Of a stretch of DNA of 64,000 nt, positions 22,706-34,457 are shown one piece after another. The stretch is taken from positions 13,491,060-13,555,059 of the forward strand of contig CM057225.1 of NCBI GenBank assembly GCA_029891385.1, written 5' to 3'. How positions within the stretch are numbered: the first letter of the stretch is position 1; every line of letters begins with the position of its first letter. Position numbers and translations under genes: made by a program. The DNA comes from Erythroxylum novogranatense. Taxonomy: Eukaryota; Streptophyta; Magnoliopsida; Malpighiales; Erythroxylaceae. The notes beneath the pieces were generated by a model. That model was not told the DNA's origin, did not search any database, and saw only the letters and a list, made by a program, of their open reading frames with translations.

Positions 22706-24721
22706 TCAGAATATCCTAGTGGTAACTCCATACAGATAATGTCTCCAAATCTTTAATGCAAAGATTATAGCAGCCAACTCCAAGTCATGGATCGGATAGT
22801 TCATCTCATAAGGCTTCAACTGCCTAGAGGCATAAGCAATCACTTTCTCGCCTTGCATCAATACACACCCTAAACCCTTCCTGGAGGCATCACTATACAC
22901 AATGTACCCATCATCACCCGAAGGCAATGTCAGAATCGGTGCGGTTGTAAGCCGCTTCTTCAACTCCTCGAAACTACTCTGGCACTCCTCAGTCCACTCA
23001 AACTTCTGATTCTTTCTCGTTAATTTGGAAAGTGGAGCAGCTATCAAAGAAAAGCCCTCCACAAACCTCCTGTAGTATCCAGCTAATCCCAAGAAACTCC
23101 TCACCTCAGCTACATTCTTAGGTGCTTCCCATTTAACCACAGCTTCTATCTTCTGCGGATCCACATGCACTCCCCGCTCAGAGATCACATGCCCCAAAAA
23201 TACCACTTCCCTTAGCCAAAATTCACATTTATCGAATTTGGCATACAGCTCATTCTTCCTCAATGTCTTTAAAGCAACCCTCAAATGATCCTCGTGCTCC
23301 TCATCACTCTTAGAATAGACCAATATATCATCAATAAAGACAATGATAAATTGATCTAGGAAAGACTTGAAGACTCTATTCATCAAATCCATAAAGACTG
23401 CAGGAGCATTAGTTAATCCGAAAGGCATAACCAAAAACTCAAAGTGACCATACCTCGTCCTAAAAGCAGTCTTTGACACATCGGTCTCCTTAATCCTCAA
23501 CTGATGATAACCCGATCTCAAATCTATCTTGGAAAAGACTCTCGCCCCTTGCAACTGATCAAACAAGTCATCAATGCGCGGGAGCGGATATCGGTTCTTA
23601 ATGGTGGCATGGTTCAGCTTCCTATAATCCACACACATCCGTAACGACCCATCTTTCTTCTTCACAAAAAGAACCGGAGCTCCCCAAGGCGAAGAACTCG
23701 GTCTAACATAACCCTTCTCTAAAAGGTCCTCCAACTGCTCCTTAAGCTCCTTCAATTTCGCCGGAGCCATCCGATAAGGTGGAATTGAGATCGGCGCAGT
23801 GCCTGAATGAAGCTCGATGGGAAACTCAATTTCCCTAGGAGGAGGTAGTCCTGGTAATTCCTTGGGAAAGACATCCGGGAATTCCCTGACTACTGGAATG
23901 TCTTCCAACCTCCCTCTATCTGCCTCCATATCTAGCACATAAGCCAAAAAGGCCTCACACCCCTTGCTCATCATTCTCTCTGCCATCATAGCTGAGATAA
24001 CCCGAGGTGAACTGACTTTTCTATCTCCCATGAGTATCACTTTCCTGCTATCCTCTAGCTCGAACTCCACTGTCTTCTGTTTACAATCTAAAGTAACATG
24101 ATACCTCTCTAATGTGTCCATACCTAAGATCACATCCAATCCTCCCATCTTCAAAGGCATGAGATCCACCACAAGTTTTCCTCCACTAATCTCTATCTCA
24201 CAATCTCTATACACTTGACTGATGACAATATAATGGCCGATTGGAGTACTCACCATCAGCGGAGTATCCAATGGACTCAAACTCCTCCTGGATATAGTTC
24301 TACCCGAAGACACAAAGGAATGGGTAGAACCTGAATCAATCAAAGCAAGCACATAATCATCAAACAATTTAACCATACCCGCTACAACGTCTGGGGCGGT
24401 CTCGGCCTCCTCTCGTGTCATTGCAAACACTCTGGCTGATGCTTGCCCTCTGGATCTATCTGGAGGATAAGCTCTCTTAGGACCTCCAGAGCTACCCACT
24501 TCGGTCACAGCTTTTTGCACCACTGCCTCTGTCCTCCTAGAAGCTTGCCTCTGAGATCCCTCTCTCCTATCCGGCTGGGGACAAAACTTAACTAAGTGTC
24601 CTTTCGCCTGATTGAAACATGCTCCAGTCTTTCTATGACATTCTCCTCTAAGGGGAAGCCCACAATGGTCACACTTGGGAAGAGGTGGCCTCTCCCCATC
24701 TACTCTTCTACTGCCGCCCAC
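22706..24721 (-). pseudogene. Element C pol, first part: zinc knuckle, protease, RT, RNase H
   Basis: A long open stretch of about 670 residues. Residues ~28-50 resemble the gag CCHC region, but the knuckle reads [13 protein letters not shown] and lacks the second Cys. The aspartic protease motif [12 protein letters not shown] lies at about residue 127. RT follows with [25 protein letters not shown], the active site [10 protein letters not shown] and [11 protein letters not shown]. RNase H starts at [11 protein letters not shown] with the Glu of DLELAAI. It ends early at TGA (22706). A frame break near 24750 separates it from gag. RT and protease active sites are intact, so it decayed recently or is partly an assembly artefact. 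Confidence 0.9.
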
Positions 24722-24766
24722 CGTAGAAGCTTGGTGAGAAACAGTAGGAGTCCTTGCAGATCTAGG

Positions 24767-25686
24767 TCAACTCCACCGTGCTCCTCTCCTCAAACTCAAG
24801 CAGAAAGGTTCAGCACTTCTCTCAGGATTAGAAGTACCACCTCCCCTCCTGAACTGCTCTCTCCCTTTTCTCTTCCTGCTGACTGCACTCTTGATATTTT
24901 CAATGTTCTCAACCCTCAGAGCCGCTTCAACTAGCTGCTGGAAATCACAGAAGTTCTGCACCACTACCTTTTCTCTGATAGTTAGGTGTAGACCCGACTC
25001 AAATCGGCGGTACTTGGCAGCTTCACTAAACATCATATCTGCAGCATACCTCGATAACTGAGTAAACCGACGCTCATACTCAGCAACAGTCATCTCCCTC
25101 TGGGTGAGGCTCAGGAACTCTCTCTGCTTCTGCTGAATGTACACTTCAGATAAATACTTCTTCCTGAAGACAGTCAGGAAGTCTCCCCATGTCAGCCCGA
25201 CTGGTCTCGTCTGACTCCCTGGCACGGTCTCCCACCAATGCAAAGCATCACCCTGAAGCAGACTGGCAGCATAGACTACCCTCTCATCATCCTCGCACTC
25301 CATCTGATCCAGCACTCTCTCAGTCTTCCTCAACCAGGTCTCAGCTTCCTCGGGATCCATGGTCCCGTAGAAATCCACCGCTCCGTACTTCCTCAGCTTA
25401 TCAAACTGTTTTCCCCTCTTAGCTGGGGTCGAACCAGAAGCCTGTGGCATTTGACCCATAGCCTGAACAAAAGCTTGGGTAAATGCATGGAACAATCTCG
25501 GATCAAGAGCAGGCACTTGCTCCGTGACTAAGCGATCACTGCCTCGAGATCGGAGGGCTCACTACCCCGCCTCGAGAAGCCTCGGCCACTCCAGGCTCTT
25601 GACTCATCGGTACTCTCCGCTCTTGGTGGAGAGTCAGGTGCAATTGAACCTTGCAGGACTCCTCGTGTCCTTCTACGAGGTGACAT
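24767..25686 (-). pseudogene. Element C gag
   Basis: Minus-strand retrotransposon gag domain: the core EEAETWLRKTERVLDQM, DALHWWETV and WGDFLTVFRKKY are typical of chromovirus capsid. The likely ATG is at 25686, 197 bp after the LTR edge and close to the PBS. Its frame reads MSPRRRTRG and meets TAG near 25530. The capsid core is in another frame, without an ATG near its beginning, so a frameshift lies at about 25530-25560. The C-terminal end breaks off near 24767, and the knuckle region continues in the frame of the next entry. Confidence 0.85.
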
Positions 25687-25865
25687 CTTACTCCTTCAAT
25701 GAAAATACTAGTGATTAGCTACAGTTCGTTTTTTAAGCTTAGTTACTATATGTATGCATGATATGCATGTCACGTAATGCAAACAATCAATTCATAAGGT
25801 AAACATTTAATCACATACAAAACAATGTTCCCTACTATACATTTTAAGCCTAGGAGTAAGCCTAA

Positions 25866-25877
25866 GCTCTGATACCA
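25866..25877 (-). other. Primer-binding site of element C
   Basis: On the minus strand TGGTATCAGAGC begins 5 bp from the LTR edge at 25883. It is complementary to the 3' end of initiator tRNA-Met, the usual primer of these elements. Confidence 0.9.
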
Positions 25878-25882
25878 AACAA

Positions 25883-28800
25883 TGTTGGACCCCGTCCCCG
25901 AGGCCCAACATTCGAACCCATATAAGCATGGAAGACCCAAAACTAAACACAAACCGACCACAATTAGAGAAACTTTTAATAGAAAATTTGGGATTGGCTT
26001 TTTAATAAAATGTTCCCCTTGATCTCACGATTCTAACGCCACCGAAATCGTTCAATTCGGATTAGAAATGAAAAAGTTATGGCAAAAATGCTATCTTAAA
26101 GAAAATAGTGAAAACAACCCCTCTACCGACTTCATGTTAAAATTTGAAAACTTTAGAGGCTGAACTACTGATTGGCTCCTTCATAAAAAGTGTAGATTTA
26201 TGTCTCTCGTTTCATTTAAAATAAGAATCGCCTCGATCCGAGCCCTACAGCTCTAGATATTTAAAATTTAGCGAAGTATATCCAGAAAGAATCAATGAGC
26301 CTTCACACTTTGTTTCAAATCACCTTTTCAATTTAAAATAAAACTGAAAATTTAAGTGTAGAAAGATAGAAAAGTTCTTAGAAAATCATCGATTCAAAAT
26401 CAGCTCAATCGGAGGTCGGTGTACAAAGTTAAGGCCAAAAGAAGGAGAGGGGTCGGTCGGCCAAAACCGACCCCAAAGTTTCTAACCGGCATGCGATGCG
26501 GTCTGTAACTTCTTTCGGCTTGCCGAGCGGTCTGGCGCTTCGCCCGCATGGGGCGTCCCTCGCTTCAGCGCTGGGCGGCGCCTCGCCCGTCCGTGGGCGA
26601 GTGCCTCGCTTCGGCATGCCGAGCGCCTTGGCGCCAAGCGTCTTGAATGAAAGTGACTTGCCCAATGATCCGACCTACCGGACTTCTAACCTCAATAACT
26701 TTTATACCGAGCTCCAAATCAGACATGGTCGGAAGCGTTGGAAAGCTAGAAGAAAATCTATATTTTCAAGAAGAACTCAAAGACTAGCCCGGTCACTAAG
26801 GGAAGCAAATTTTTAACACAAAGGCCGATCGACTAGCTCTCCCTAACAGCATCAAAACTTGCAACCTCCATAACTTTTGACCCAGACCTCCAAATTGAGC
26901 AAAATTAGTGTCTATGGAAAAGTAAAAGAATTATCTACAAACTTCGTGAAGACCACCGACCTATATTCCCACTCTATGAGGGTCAAAAGTGAACTCAAAG
27001 CTCTGCCTAGCAATCTGTCACTTTGATAGCACCAGAAATAAATTCCAGCAACCCCACCTACCAACTTAATACCTCTTAAATAGCTCATAAAACCTCCTAG
27101 GAGAGCTCTACTGCCCGGCTAACACTCTCAACAAGTCTCAGTACTCCCATTCTATCTATACCAACCCAGAAATTTCAGCAAACACAACAAACTCAAAATT
27201 TCCCACATGAACACTTTAGCCCAGATTCTGCAGCACTATACTCTTCAACAAAGACATGACCATAACAACATACCAGCGACCTTTCCCATGGCCAAAACCC
27301 AACAAAACTCATATAAAAATAATACTCAAAATCATACACATGCCTTTCCAAGGCCATATACAGTACACAAATCAGCCAATTCACATAAAGAGAGTACTAG
27401 AGCTCTCATTCTCATTTCAAAATCATAACAAGATTCATGCATAGCTTTGGTTACATATTGGCATATTCATCAAAATCAAGTACAAAATACCAAAGATGAG
27501 ATGCTCAATGATCAATATGCTTACAAAGCTATTCCCAAAAGCTAGTTACTAACTTAATACAAAAGTTCCTAAATTTCTTGGAGCGATGCCCGAAGCTTTT
27601 GCAAGGTTAAGTTCAACTTTGATTTGCACGAGGAGGAGAATGGGGTGAGCTAACACGGCTCAGTGGCTAACAAATTTATAGCCATCACATAATGAGCCAC
27701 ACGCACACAATTAATAATCCAAAGCATTAGCAATTTACATAATAGGTTGAAACTCAACTTTATCACATAACTCACAATTTACTCAACTCATCACATAAGG
27801 CATAACATAGAATCATCTTGCAATTAAAACCCATATTATGCATCATAAACACTTATAAATGATGAAATGCACACAATTGGCTCGAGAGTTCCATACACAC
27901 ACCGAAAATCGGTTTATCGTGAACACATCGAGTCCGTTTTGGATCTCGTAAGCCCTGGCGAGCGGCAATGGAGAAGGCTATAGGGGTCAACGCACGTGAC
28001 TTCACAAAGGGTTCTCTCTCGCCAAAACACAATCAATATGCTCACATATCAAAACAAAAGATTCACATTTTATGCTTATCTCACTCTTTCAAATCATCAA
28101 AGTTCCATTCTTTCCTCTCAAAACACAAAATTTCATTTTCAATATGCACATAGTATAACAAAGATAGCACACATAGGGCTTTGCCCATTACACAATAACT
28201 ATAAAGATGTTACCCACCTATCGTCGAAAATCCGGATTCACATTGCTCTTCCTCTCTCTCTTGAGTGAGGTTTCCTTGGTTCCTTCATAAAACACATTCC
28301 GAGACTCATTGGAAAAGTCGAAACATTCAAGAATCGATAAATCGATAACGAAGTCTTAAACCTAACCTACCCATAGCCCATTTAAGCTAAAACAACCAAA
28401 CCCTAGCTTAGGAAAACACAAAAACCCATAGATCTCACCTCTCCTTCAAACTTTACACAAACCCTAAGCTCCATTTCATCCCATTTTCAAACCCTACTAA
28501 GGGAGATGGTAGCTTACCTTACAACTTGATTTTCTTCACTTTTCTCCTCCCTCAAGCCTTGGGCGACCTCCACTCTCCTCTAGCTCACGGTCGACTCTTC
28601 TTCCTCTTCTCCTTTCTATTTCACGTTTTTGTTCTCTTCTCTTCTCAAGGCATCGACACTCTCTTCTCCTCCTCTTCCTTTAACTCTTCTTAAATTCTCA
28701 ACTTAAATCCTCCATCCAAAACTACATAGTTTTGGTATTGGGCTTTTCCTCCTCCTCTCAAGCCCACTACACATATCCATTAATTTCTAATCCTCCTTCT

Positions 28801-29003
28801 TATTCCACTTACCTAAAGCCCAAAATTTCCAACATTTAATTCTAACCCTCCATTTAATTTCTAACTTCTAATTCCAAGCCCAACATAAAATATTTATATA
28901 AACACATAATTTAAATCAATTAGGACAAAATAAATAATTAACGAATAAATCTATAAATAAATAAATAAATAATTCAAAAAAAAAAAAAATTCGGGGCCCA
29001 ACA
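25883..29003 (-). repeat. 5' LTR of element C
   Basis: 3121 bp, TGTTGGACCCC to GGGGCCCAACA, followed by duplication CGAAG. Compared with the other LTR it lacks small pieces, for example around 27605-27640 and in the GC-rich cluster near 26490-26640. Confidence 0.93.
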
Positions 29004-29008
29004 CGAAG

Positions 29009-29285
29009 CAACACAAACGAAGCAACACAGACGAAGCAACGCAGATGCAAAAGAGAAATACAGATGCAGACGGAGACACAGTAGTAAAATAGACGAAGAA
29101 GTGAATAGTAAAGCAGACGAAGATGCGAATAGAAAAATAGACGTAGAAGAAGAATTTAGAAGCAGACGCAAGAGTCAGTTCGGGTTAGTTACATAACTCA
29201 ACTGATTAACCGTTTCTGTTAAAGATTCAAGAAGCAAGATTCAAGAAACAAGAATCAAGAAGCAGTTGGAGACGAAGGCTATAAA
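29009..29285 (+). repeat. 5' LTR of element B, middle piece
   Basis: Continues the LTR exactly where 17829 leaves off (equivalent to about 42120-42396). It carries the CAGACGAAG-type repeats and ends in ATAAA, the target duplication of solo LTR D. Confidence 0.93.
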
Positions 29286-29894
29286 TGTTGGACCCCATCT
29301 CCGAGGCCCAACATTCAGACCCATATAAGCATGGAAGACCCAAACTGAACACATACCGACCACAAATAGAGAAAATTTTAATAGAAAATTTGGGATTGGA
29401 TTTTTAATAAAAAGAATGTTCCTCATGATCTCACGATTCTAATGCCACTGAAATCGTTCAATTCGGATTAGAAATGAAAAAGTTATGGCAAAAATACTAT
29501 CTTAAAGAAAACAGTGAAAAACAGTCTCTCTACCGACTTCATGTCAAAATTTGAAAACTTTAGAGGCTGAATTACTGATCGGCTCCTTCATAAAAAGTGT
29601 AGATTTATGTCTCTAGTTTCATTTAAAACAAGAATCGCCTCGATTCGAGCCCTATAGCTCTAGATATTTAAAAATTAGTGAAGTATATTCAGACTTGATC
29701 AGCCGACCTCCACACTTTGTTTCAAACCACCTTTTTCAATTTAAAAGCAATACTGGTAAATTAGGTTTAGAAAGATAGAAAATTTTCTTAGGAATCCATC
29801 GCTTCAAAAATGGGGTCAATCGGAGGTCTATGTAAAAAGTTATGGCCAAAAGAAGGGAGAGGGGTCGGTCGGCCAAAACCGACCCCCAAACGCG

Positions 29895-30060
29895 AGCTCG
29901 CTCGGCATGGCCGAGCGGCATCGCTCGCCCGCATGGGCGAGCGACCGGGCGAGTGACCAGCGCTCGCCCGCACGGGCGACCAGCCTGTCGCTCGCCCGCA
30001 TGGGCGAGCGATCGCCTCGCTCGGCCTGCCGAGAGCCTTGGGTGCTCGCGTGCCGAGCCG
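29895..30060. repeat. GC-rich hairpin cluster in solo LTR D
   Basis: Repeated inverted motifs: CTCGGCATGGCCGAG (29900), CGCTCGCCC-GCAT-GGGCGAGCG (29922 and 29989), a near copy at 29960, and a related arm near 30018. The arms are perfect, with a 3-4 base centre. The cluster follows TCAATCGGA (29816), as in the other LTRs. Confidence 0.75.
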
Positions 30061-32119
30061 AGCGACCTGCTCGGCGATCCGACCTGTCAGACTTTTAACC
30101 TCAATAACTTTTGACTCCGAGCTCCAAATCAGACACGGTCGGAAGCGTTGGAAAGCTAGAAGAAAAATCTACATTTTTCAAGAAGGATTTAAAGACAAGT
30201 TCGTCCACTAAGGGAATCCACATTTTACTCAAAGGCTGATCGACTAGCTCTCCCTAACAGCACCAGAACTTGCAACCTCCATAACTTTTGACCCAGAACT
30301 CCAAATTTAACAAACTTAGTGTCTATGGAAAGGTAAAAGAATTATCTACAACTTTCATGAAGACTACCAACCTATATCCCAACTCTATGAGGGTCAAAAG
30401 TGGACTCAAAGCTCTGCCTGATAATCTGTCACTTGGACAGCACCTGCATTTAAATCCAACGACTCATACCTACCAATTTAACTCATCATAAATGGCTCAT
30501 AAATCATCCTGGGAGAGTCCTACAGCTCGCCTACCACTCTCCATGAATCTAAAAGATCCCATACGACCTATATCAACCCAGAAATTTCAGACGTTCAACA
30601 ACACATAACTCATAGCAATTTTTCCAGCGAACTCTCCCAAAGTTAAAAACCCAGCAACAACTCAAAAATAAAAATACTCATACACATACTATTTCAAGGC
30701 CATACACAGATCGGAAATCAACATTTTCACAATATGGAGAGTACTAGAGCTCTCATTCACAATCCAAATCATAACAAAGATTCATGCATAGCTTTGATTA
30801 CAAATTGGCATATTCATCAAGATCAAGTACAAAATACAAAAGATGAGATGTTCAATGATCAATATGCTTACAAAGCTATTCCAAAAGCTAGTTACTAACT
30901 TAATACAAAAGTTTCTAGAGTTCTTGGAGTTTTGTTCGATGCCTTGCAAGGTTCCGAGTTCAACTTGAATTTGCACTTGAGGAGGGAGAATGGGGTGAGC
31001 TAACACGGCTCAGTGGCTAACATGTTTATAGCCATCGCACAATGAGCCACACAACACATCATTAACAATCCGAAACAACAACAATTTATCATATAAAGCT
31101 CAAATAACCCACAATCATCACCTAAGGCATAACATGAGAATTTATATCAATCAAACACATATTATGCATCATAAACATAATTAAAGACTAGAATGCACAC
31201 AATAGGCTCGAGAGTTCCATAAACACAACGAATAAACCGAAGTTTATCGTAAACACAACGAATCTATTTTCGGATCTCGTGGGCCACAAGCGGGCTACCG
31301 GGAGAAGGCAAGGGGGTCAACGTACACGTGACTTATCGAAGTAGGTTCTCTCTCGCCCAATCACAACCAATTTATGATCACATATTCAAGCACAAGACTA
31401 GCATTCTATGCTTCTTTCATTCTTTCTAATCATCATATTTTCACACTTTACTTTCAAATCCAAGGAAAATACATGTTCAATATGCACATAATTATCAAAG
31501 ATAGCACACATAGGGCATTTGTCCATTACACAACAACTATAAAAATATTACCCACCTATCGTCGAAATCCGAAGTCAAGATTGCCTTTCCTCTTTGTCTT
31601 GAGTAGGGTTTTCTTGAGTTCCTTCAAACAAAACAAATCTCCAATAAATTTCTAAATTCATAGGAAAGGTTATAATATTCAGAAATTAAAGGAAAACTAA
31701 CATTAACCTAAACCTAACCTACCCATGGCTCATTTAAGCTAGAATAATCTAACCCTAGCTTAGAAATCACAAAATCCACTTAATCCCACTTTTCTTTCCT
31801 ATCTTTTGTCAACCTCTACTCAACCCTAACCTCCATCTTACACCATTCTTGAACCTAACTTAAGAAAGATGAAAGCTTACCTTTCTCACTTGATTTCTCT
31901 TCTTTTTCTCCTTCTTTCTTCTTCTCCACAAGCCTCCCACAATTTTTCTCTCTTCCTTTCTTCCTTGGCTGACCACTCTTCCTTTCTCCTCTAGCTCACG
32001 TTTTTCTCTCTTCTCTTTTAGAATTTTCGATACTCTCCTCTCCTTTCCATCTTCTTTAATTCATTTAACTCATCCTACACCAAAACTATGTAGTTTTGGC
32101 TTCTCACTTAAGTTCCTTT

Positions 32120-33545
32120 TGTTGGATCGCGTACGGTCCGAGTATTCACAATACGCTGCGAAAAAGACCATACAAAATATCACGTATAATCGAAAACACG
32201 AAGGATTAACGAAAATACCTTATTTTCGTGGATAGGTTGCTTCTTTTTCTTTTTCGGATTCCAAGACACTGCAAATCGCTAATGTCCTCTACGGTATCCA
32301 CACGAGCGCACGATCCGGGCCATGCGGTATGTAGTGTGCTAGCATGTCCTGAAAACCTTTACAACGCCGCATCGATCTTTCTCTTGGATGGCGGCTGGGT
32401 TTCTGACAATTATGTCGCTTCACCTAATGAGACCTAAGCTTCTCTTTATAGAAACCCTAATCTCATTCAGGCCCTATTAAGTTTCGACCCATTATATCAT
32501 ATATAATAAAAGCCCGATAACTTAATTCAATCTAGCCCAATAAATATATCTAAATATATTTATTCAATACCTAATAAATTAGGCCCAAGAGAATAAGCCC
32601 ATATCACATCACTCTTTGTGTGCGACCCTGTAGGCTCATTTGATGTTGGCAATGGGCTTGATTACACTTCAAGGCCCATAAGTCATAAGCGGCCTCTAGC
32701 AAGACATTATGACTACCCAAATCAAATGAGGATCGATAATCTGATTTAACCTGTAACTATGGTTATATGCTCAGTCCTTTTGTAACACGATATCAAGATT
32801 AATCATAAGGCATGGTACATGTCAACCTTTGATTAATCATAGTTTCTTGATCCCCAAGTTGACTGATTATAACAAATGACATTGATGACTCTTCATCAAT
32901 TCGTTTGAGCACGACCATGCATTTCTTCAGTCACACTTGTCAAGAGGCCCAAATGATATCTCTCTCACTTAAGAGAGGTACAAATTCCATCTACGTCATT
33001 CACATCCCTCCGAATGATTCATTTGATGTCCAATATAAGACTGTTTGTTATTCGGTTAAAATAACTTAGTCTAATATCAAAACACCGAATTCCTCATGTA
33101 GGGAACCATGATGACTTCAGGTCAAAGGACTAAATTCAAACCTATTGAGAATCACTAATGACATGAAACCATGTAGTATTCTCTTTTTGGGTCGATCCAA
33201 TATATGTTCTCTAACATATATCTATGTTTTTGATTTGATATCTCATATCCATGATCAGTAAAACGTGATCATCAATCAGAACACATACTAGCCTTAATTC
33301 ATTATTATTCCACCAATAATGATCGACTAGGGACAGTCTAGAATAGTATTATAACACTTATGGTTTTACTATCAAGTCACATACTTGATGACATAAGTTT
33401 AATACCATTCATGGAATGTAAATCACATTACATAAATGAAATACATGCATATATGAAACGGAATACCTCATAATATATTATTAACAAATCATAATGTTAA
33501 TACATGAATCACAAATGTTCATTGGCCTAGGGCACACTACTAACA
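32120..33545 (-). mobile_element. Element E: 1426-bp solo LTR, probably copia
   Basis: Perfect 5-bp duplication CCTTT (32115-32119 and 33546-33550). Termini are TGTTGGATCGC and CACTACTAACA. In minus orientation it starts TGTTAGTAGTGTGCCC and has the look of a copia LTR. There is no coding region; the 69-codon ORF at 32228 has no family features. It sits inside solo LTR D, whose sequence resumes at once on both sides. Confidence 0.85.
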
Positions 33546-33830
33546 CCTTTGGGCTCTCCTCCTCCTCTCAAGCCCACTACACCTCACCCATTAATTTCTA
33601 ATCCTCCTCCTCTTATTCATTCATTCCTAAAGCCCATACTTTCCAATATTAAATCCAAGCCTTCAATTAATTTCTAACTTCAAATCCCAAGCCCAACATA
33701 AAAATATTTATATAAACACATAATTAAATCAATTAAGGCAAAATAAAATAATTAACTAATAAATCCATAAATCAATAAATAAATAATTAATTCAGATAAA
33801 TAAAATTTTTTTTCGGGGCCCAACAATTAA

Positions 33831-34400
33831 TACAAGTCGAAGTTAAAGATTGCAAAGTTAGTTGAAAGTTGAAAAATTGCATAATTGAAAATTAGCAGAT
33901 TTACATCTACGTGATCGTAAAAGATTACATGCAAAATAGCGAGAGCTATTTTTACTTTGTAATAAGTGTTCAAACACTTATCTCGTGAGAAAGTGGTGCA
34001 GATAGCCTACAGAGGCTAAGCGTGAAATAATACTGATTGTAGAGACCTGAAGAGGCTCGCAAAGAATACTTGTAAAAGTTGAAGAGATAGTGAAATCTCA
34101 GAAAGAACTCTGAGGACTGGACGTAGCCCATAGTTTGGGGTGAACCAGGATAAATCGCTGTGTCAACTACTCTTACTCTATCTTTCTTTTAGATTCAAGT
34201 TTTATCATTACTTAATTCGTAAACAAAGTTTTCAAAAGTTTTTGATTAATTAGAATCTATAGGAAATTCTGTAAAAGAATTTTATTTCTAACAAACATTT
34301 TTGAAAGATTTTCAAAAAGGGGAATACACAATTCAACCCCCCCTTCTCGTGCATTCTTATATAGTTTTCTCAGAATTGTATTAACGTGTAATTCACTTCA
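33831..34400 (+). repeat. 5' LTR of element B, last piece
   Basis: Starts TACAAGTCGAAG, continuing the LTR from 29285, and ends CACTTCA. It matches 42397-42965. The three pieces add up to 1045 bp. Confidence 0.95.
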
Positions 34401-34402
34401 AT

Positions 34403-34414
34403 TGGTATCAGAGC
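34403..34414 (+). other. Primer-binding site of element B
   Basis: TGGTATCAGAGC, 2 bp after the 5' LTR end; complementary to initiator tRNA-Met. Confidence 0.92.
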
Positions 34415-34457
34415 GAGGTATCCAAGGATCACTTTAACAAAGTGTGGATAAAAGATA

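Larger units (their letters stand above)
17830..29003 (-). mobile_element. Element C: Tekay-like Ty3/gypsy chromovirus, full length
   Basis: Two long LTRs (17830-20986 and 25883-29003) share the termini TGTTGGACCCC and GGGGCCCAACA and are flanked by the perfect 5-bp duplication CGAAG (17825-17829 and 29004-29008). On the minus strand the order is 5' LTR, PBS for initiator tRNA-Met, gag, protease, RT, RNase H, integrase, chromodomain, polypurine tract and 3' LTR. The chromodomain, domain order and LTRs over 3 kb point to the Tekay/Del chromovirus clade. It is the youngest-looking coding element here, but frameshifts and stops still interrupt gag, RNase H and integrase. Confidence 0.93.
29286..33825 (-). 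mobile_element. Element D: Tekay-like gypsy solo LTR, interrupted by element E
   Basis: Same termini as the element C LTRs (TGTTGGACCCC and GGGGCCCAACA) and the same block order, but clearly diverged. No internal region is present. Flanks are ATAAA (29281-29285) and ATTAA (33826-33830), a 5-bp duplication with one change. Without element E and its duplication the LTR is about 3.1 kb. A solo LTR implies an element lost by LTR-LTR recombination. Confidence 0.88.

Noticed and set aside
32228..32437. 69-codon ORF inside solo LTR E
   Set aside because: LTR sequence, no domain, and the length is expected by chance.
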